Assembly (NCBI GenBank): GCA_934394595.1
Contig: CAKRRX010000057.1
Span: 1-14,972 of the forward strand
From: an uncultured Blautia sp.
GTDB taxonomy: Bacteria; Bacillota; Clostridia; Lachnospirales; Lachnospiraceae
Reading direction: 5' to 3'
DNA length: 14,972 nucleotides
The notes below the pieces were generated by a model. The model made no database searches, was not told the DNA's origin, and worked only from the letters and a program-made list of their open reading frames with translations. The first letter of the stretch is position 1, and the number at the start of each line of letters is the position of its first letter. Of this stretch, positions 11,689 through 14,972 are shown one piece after another. The translations under genes and the position numbers were made by a program.

Positions 11689-13947
11689 TTATTTCAAATG
11701 CCAGATATCCTTCTCATACTGCTCAATGGTTCTATCAGAAGAGAAGAATCCTGCCTGTGCAATATTCACAAGCATTTTCTTTGCCCAGCTGGTGCGATCT
11801 TCATAATCTGCAAACACCTGATCTTTCACTCTAATGTAGTCTTTCAGATCCAGTAAAGTCATAAACCAGTCTTTATTCAGAAGCTCATTGTAGAAGTTTC
11901 TGAGATGCTCTTCTTTTCCGGCTTTCAGCATCGGTTCACTGACAATGAAATCCACATATTTCTTAATATCAGCATCGCTCTCGTAAATTGCGCGGGAATT
12001 GTAATCCATCTTCTCATAATGCTTGATGATCTCATCACTGGATTCACCAAAGATATAAATATTTTCTTTGCCAACCAGATCACTGATCTCCACATTTGCG
12101 CCATCCATGGTACCAAGAGTGATGGCACCATTTAACATAAATTTCATGTTTCCGGTACCGCTGGCTTCCTTGGATGCAAGGGAAATCTGTTCGGAAATAT
12201 CACATGCCGGAATCAGTTTTTCAGCGGCACTTACATTGTAATTTTCTACCATTACAAGCTTCATATAAGGTGCTACATCCGGATCATTTTTGATGATGTT
12301 TTCCAGTGTAAGAAGCAGATGGATGATATCCTTTGCAATGTAATAAGCAGGAGCCGCCTTTGCGCCGAAAATGAAAGTGATCGGTCTTTCAGGCTTCTTT
12401 CCTTCCTTGATTTCAAGGTATTTATAGATGATGTACAGAGCATTCAGCTGCTGACGTTTGTACTCATGAAGTCTCTTGATCTGGATGTCAAAAACACTGT
12501 TTTCATCAATTTCAATGCCGGTATTTTTCAGGACAAAATCCTTGCAGATCTTTTTGGCATCTGCTTTGATTGAAAGAATCTGATCCAGGACTTTCTGGTC
12601 ATCTTTATAGTCAAGAAGCTTTTTAAGTTCTTCTGCATTTTTCTTATAGCCATCTCCGATCAGAGAAGAAATAGAGTTTGCAAGAGGCTGGTTACAGTAC
12701 ATCAGCCATCTGCGGAAGGTGATACCATTGGTCTTATTATTGAATTTTTCCGGGTAGATCTCATAGAACTGGTGAAGCTCGGAATTCTTCAGAATCTCGG
12801 TGTGAAGAGCTGCTACACCATTGATAGAGAATCCATAATGGATATCCATATGAGCCATATGAACCAGATCATTGCTGTCAATGATAGCCAGATTTTCAGC
12901 CGGATATTTTGCTTTTACCTTTTCGTCCAGCTTGCGGATAATCGGAACAAGCTGTGGAACAATGTCTTCCAGATAATAGATAGGCCATTTTTCAAGCGCC
13001 TCTGCAAGAATGGTATGGTTGGTATAAGCACATACATGGGAAACGATATCAGCAGCTTCCTCAAAGTCGATTCCCCGCTCTCCGAGAAGACGGATAAATT
13101 CAGGGATAATCATACTTGGATGGGTATCATTGATCTGAACAACTGCATAATCAGCCAGATCGTGAAGATTGCAGCCTTTGGAAACTGCCTCATCCAGAAT
13201 CAGCTGAGCGGCATTGCTTACCATGAAATACTGCTGGTAAACGCGAAGCTTGCGTCCTGCCTCATCGCTGTCATCCGGGTAAAGGAACAGGGTCAGATTG
13301 TGCAGAATATCTTTTTTATTAAAGGTGATACCGTCATGAACGATAGATTCATCTGCCAGGTCAATGTCAAAAAGACGAAGGTGGATGGATTTGTTTTCAT
13401 ATCCGGCAACATCAATATTATACATGGTAGACTTCAGGGAAAATCCTCTGAACGGAACCATATAAGTGACATCTGTGGCAGTGAGCCAAGAGTCCGGAGT
13501 AATCCATGGATTTGGCTCTTCATGCTGCAGATTGTCCTCAAAAACCTGCTTGAAAAGGCCAAGATGATAATTCAGTCCGATACCCTCGCCAGGAAGACCA
13601 AGGGTTGCGATAGAATCCAAAAAGCAGGCTGCAAGACGTCCAAGTCCACCGTTTCCGAGAGATGGTTCCGGTTCAACAGATTCGATATCAGCCAGGGATT
13701 TGCCGTTCTCTTTTAAGAAATCAGCTACCTGATCGTAAATTCCCAGATTGATCAGGTTGTTGGAAAGAAGTTTTCCGATAAGAAACTCAGCGGAAATGTA
13801 GTAGATTTTTTTCTTTCCATCGTGATAGCCCTTTGCTGCCAGCTGTTTTTTGGTATATGTGAGAAGTGCTTCATAAACTTCCTGATCCGTGCATGCGGAA
13901 CAGTCTTTGTGGAACATGTCCTGAATCATTGCCTTTAAAGCGTCCAT
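11689..13947 (-). CDS. glgP: Glycogen/maltodextrin phosphorylase
   Basis: Phosphorolytically shortens alpha-1,4-glucans, releasing glucose-1-phosphate; cytoplasmic, PLP-dependent, family GT35. The 752 residues are a little shorter than E. coli (about 800-815) and typical of clostridial enzymes. Visible marks are the N-terminal [35 protein letters not shown] (94-112), NDTHPS (273-278), [10 protein letters not shown] (406-415), [10 protein letters not shown] (490-499), and the PLP-site [14 protein letters not shown] with Lys602. It lacks the long N-terminal phosphorylation region of animal enzymes. AAAGGAG precedes the ATG. An extended -10 promoter lies just upstream and a strong terminator follows, so it can be transcribed alone. 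GlgP and MalP cannot be told apart by sequence inspection alone. No glycogen synthesis genes are adjacent. Confidence 0.95.
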   Translation of the reverse strand: MDALKAMIQDMFHKDCSACTDQEVYEALLTYTKKQLAAKGYHDGKKKIYYISAEFLIGKLLSNNLINLGIYDQVADFLKENGKSLADIESVEPEPSLGNGGLGRLAACFLDSIATLGLPGEGIGLNYHLGLFKQVFEDNLQHEEPNPWITPDSWLTATDVTYMVPFRGFSLKSTMYNIDVAGYENKSIHLRLFDIDLADESIVHDGITFNKKDILHNLTLFLYPDDSDEAGRKLRVYQQYFMVSNAAQLILDEAVSKGCNLHDLADYAVVQINDTHPSMIIPEFIRLLGERGIDFEEAADIVSHVCAYTNHTILAEALEKWPIYYLEDIVPQLVPIIRKLDEKVKAKYPAENLAIIDSNDLVHMAHMDIHYGFSINGVAALHTEILKNSELHQFYEIYPEKFNNKTNGITFRRWLMYCNQPLANSISSLIGDGYKKNAEELKKLLDYKDDQKVLDQILSIKADAKKICKDFVLKNTGIEIDENSVFDIQIKRLHEYKRQQLNALYIIYKYLEIKEGKKPERPITFIFGAKAAPAYYIAKDIIHLLLTLENIIKNDPDVAPYMKLVMVENYNVSAAEKLIPACDISEQISLASKEASGTGNMKFMLNGAITLGTMDGANVEISDLVGKENIYIFGESSDEIIKHYEKMDYNSRAIYESDADIKKYVDFIVSEPMLKAGKEEHLRNFYNELLNKDWFMTLLDLKDYIRVKDQVFADYEDRTSWAKKMLVNIAQAGFFSSDRTIEQYEKDIWHLK

Positions 13948-13988
13948 AATTTTCTCCTTTCAAGAGCTGTTAGTCTTTTGATGGTGTT

Positions 13989-13997
13989 ATATTAGCA
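13989..13997 (-). promoter_or_regulatory. Probable glgP promoter (extended -10)
   Basis: Minus-strand TGCTAATAT gives TGn plus a -10 box TAATAT, about 40 bases before the glgP start. No good -35 hexamer is seen 17 bases upstream (reads ATTTTT), so it may depend on the extended -10 or on an activator such as the AraC-type protein encoded just upstream. Confidence 0.4.
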
Positions 13998-14007
13998 TAC
14001 ACAGATG

Positions 14008-14036
14008 AAAGAAAAATACAACAAAACTGTTCTGTT
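14008..14036 (-). terminator. Weak possible terminator of the AraC-family gene
   Basis: On the minus strand, arms of seven pairs (14030-14036 with 14020-14026) close a three-base loop and are followed by a broken U-rich stretch (GUAUUUUUCUUUC). One pair is U-G on this strand but mismatched on the other. It overlaps the regulator's stop codon; read-through into glgP remains likely. Confidence 0.35.
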
Positions 14037-14931
14037 ATGACATTTTTTTGCGAAATTTATGAGGCGACAGCTGATTGGATTCCTGAAATTTTTTGATAAA
14101 ATAGCTGGTATTGTTAAATCCGACATCCAGAGCAATGTCCGTGACAGAGGAATCTGTATGCAGAAGCAGGAATTTTGCCTTTTCAAGACGGTAATCATTG
14201 AGGTATGCCGCAGCTGTTTTTCCGGTGTACTGTTTGAAAAGCTTCATAAAATAGTATTCACTGTAGTTGGAAAGAGTGGCAAGCTCTTTTACGGAAAGGG
14301 GTTCCCGGTAGTGGGTATCAATATAGTCCAACACATTTTTTACAGATGCAAGATTCCTGTTTTGTTCGGCATCAGTAGTGATGATATAATTTCCACTCAG
14401 CATCTCATAAAAAAGTCCGTAAAAAAGTCCTTTCAGTTTTACATAATAAAAAGGTGGTTTTTCTCTGTGGCAGGTATGGATCTGACAGAAAAGCCGAAAA
14501 ATATTTTCATAATTTTTATTTGTGTTAGTAATCAGGTGGGTAAACTCTGCACGGTTTTCCATCAGAAGAGAAATCACCCGTTCCTGACACAGATCTCCTG
14601 CCGGACCTGCCAGAAAACTCAGGTCAAATACAACACTTCTGTAATACAGGATATGCCGGGAATCAGATTTAATGCCGTGAAGAACGCCGCTGTTGATGAT
14701 AAGCAGATCGCCCTCTTTCAGACGCAGGGTTTCCCGGTTCAGTCTTGCAAGTCCGCTTCCCTGGTCGATGCATATGATCTCCATTTCCTGGTGCCAGTGG
14801 TTGTAAAGAGAACGGAAAATTTCGCAGTTGTCGGTGTAGGTTTCCACTGGAAGCTCAAAGGAGCCGTGTGTTTCCAGTTCCTTCATGGTTTCATCCACGT
14901 TAGGTGAAAGAACAGATTTATTTTCCTGCAT
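14035..14931 (-). CDS. AraC-family transcriptional regulator with N-terminal cupin
   Basis: A 298-residue ligand-responsive DNA-binding protein. The N-terminal half is a cupin-like sensor domain with the pattern HWHQEMEIICIDQGSG (45-60) and NSGVLHGI (80-87), usual for sugar-responsive members. The C-terminal domain (about 195-298) has two helix-turn-helix units: LSVKELATLSNYSEYYFMKL (212-231) and SVTDIALDVGFNNTSYFIKK (262-281), ending in QLSPHKFRKKM. The AGGAGG ribosome site sits about six bases before the ATG. It lies upstream of glgP on the same strand, with 87 bases between them, so control of glgP by an alpha-glucan or sugar signal is plausible but unproven. Its own promoter would be beyond or at the window edge. 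Confidence 0.9.
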   Translation of the reverse strand: MQENKSVLSPNVDETMKELETHGSFELPVETYTDNCEIFRSLYNHWHQEMEIICIDQGSGLARLNRETLRLKEGDLLIINSGVLHGIKSDSRHILYYRSVVFDLSFLAGPAGDLCQERVISLLMENRAEFTHLITNTNKNYENIFRLFCQIHTCHREKPPFYYVKLKGLFYGLFYEMLSGNYIITTDAEQNRNLASVKNVLDYIDTHYREPLSVKELATLSNYSEYYFMKLFKQYTGKTAAAYLNDYRLEKAKFLLLHTDSSVTDIALDVGFNNTSYFIKKFQESNQLSPHKFRKKMS

Positions 14932-14972
14932 GATTTCCTCCTGGGATTATGGTTTTTGAGATGCCTCTTTAT

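Noticed and set aside
14932-14972. CATAAT upstream of the AraC-family gene, considered as its -10 box
   Set aside because: Transcription would begin at the ribosome site itself, and the -35 region falls off the window.

Overview
The window looks like the chromosome of a low-to-mid-GC anaerobic Firmicute, most probably a Lachnospiraceae-type clostridium (Blautia/Dorea/Ruminococcus-like). This rests on the streptococcal/clostridial order of the fatty-acid genes, FabK instead of FabI, a FabT-type regulator, strong AGGAGG-type ribosome sites and protein style. The genus is inference; there is no rRNA or species marker here.

Positions 1-8331 (+ strand) hold a tightly packed type II fatty-acid synthesis operon: acpP, fabK, fabD, fabG, fabF, accB, fabZ, accC and a fused accD-accA gene. 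It encodes the acyl carrier protein, all four elongation-cycle activities (FabF condensation, FabG reduction, FabZ dehydration, FabK reduction), the malonyl-transferase FabD and a complete acetyl-CoA carboxylase. The initiating condensing enzyme FabH is not seen and probably lies just upstream of the window edge, since acpP begins at base 14. Several genes overlap by 4-11 bases (fabK/fabD, fabG/fabF, accC/accDA), which suggests translational coupling. A MarR-family regulator closely resembling FabT follows at 8481-8918. It sits at the 3' end of the cluster, whereas streptococci carry fabT near the 5' end.

Positions 8919-10898 (+ strand) hold a two-gene ABC importer fragment: a secreted substrate-binding protein of the SsuA/TauA/NMT1 type and its permease. 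No ATPase gene is present, because the next gene, nth (endonuclease III, minus strand), converges on the permease with a 9-base gap. The binding protein has an acidic lipoprotein-style linker but Ser where a lipobox Cys would be expected.

Positions 10908-14931 (- strand) hold nth with its own promoter, then (in transcription order) an AraC-family regulator followed by glycogen/maltodextrin phosphorylase glgP, which ends in a strong intrinsic terminator.

The observations most worth following are: (1) the accDA fusion, whose linker carries an in-frame A AAA AAG slippery heptamer with an SD-like GGGGG 10 bases upstream and a -1 stop ten codons later, a layout like the dnaX frameshift signal; (2) an 18-of-22 matching dyad-containing element in two intergenic gaps of the fab region; (3) the lipobox-less binding protein and ATPase-less ABC pair, with a hairpin abutting the ribosome site. 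No CRISPR array, phage gene, insertion sequence, tRNA or rRNA was recognised, and I see no clear evidence of a wholly new system.
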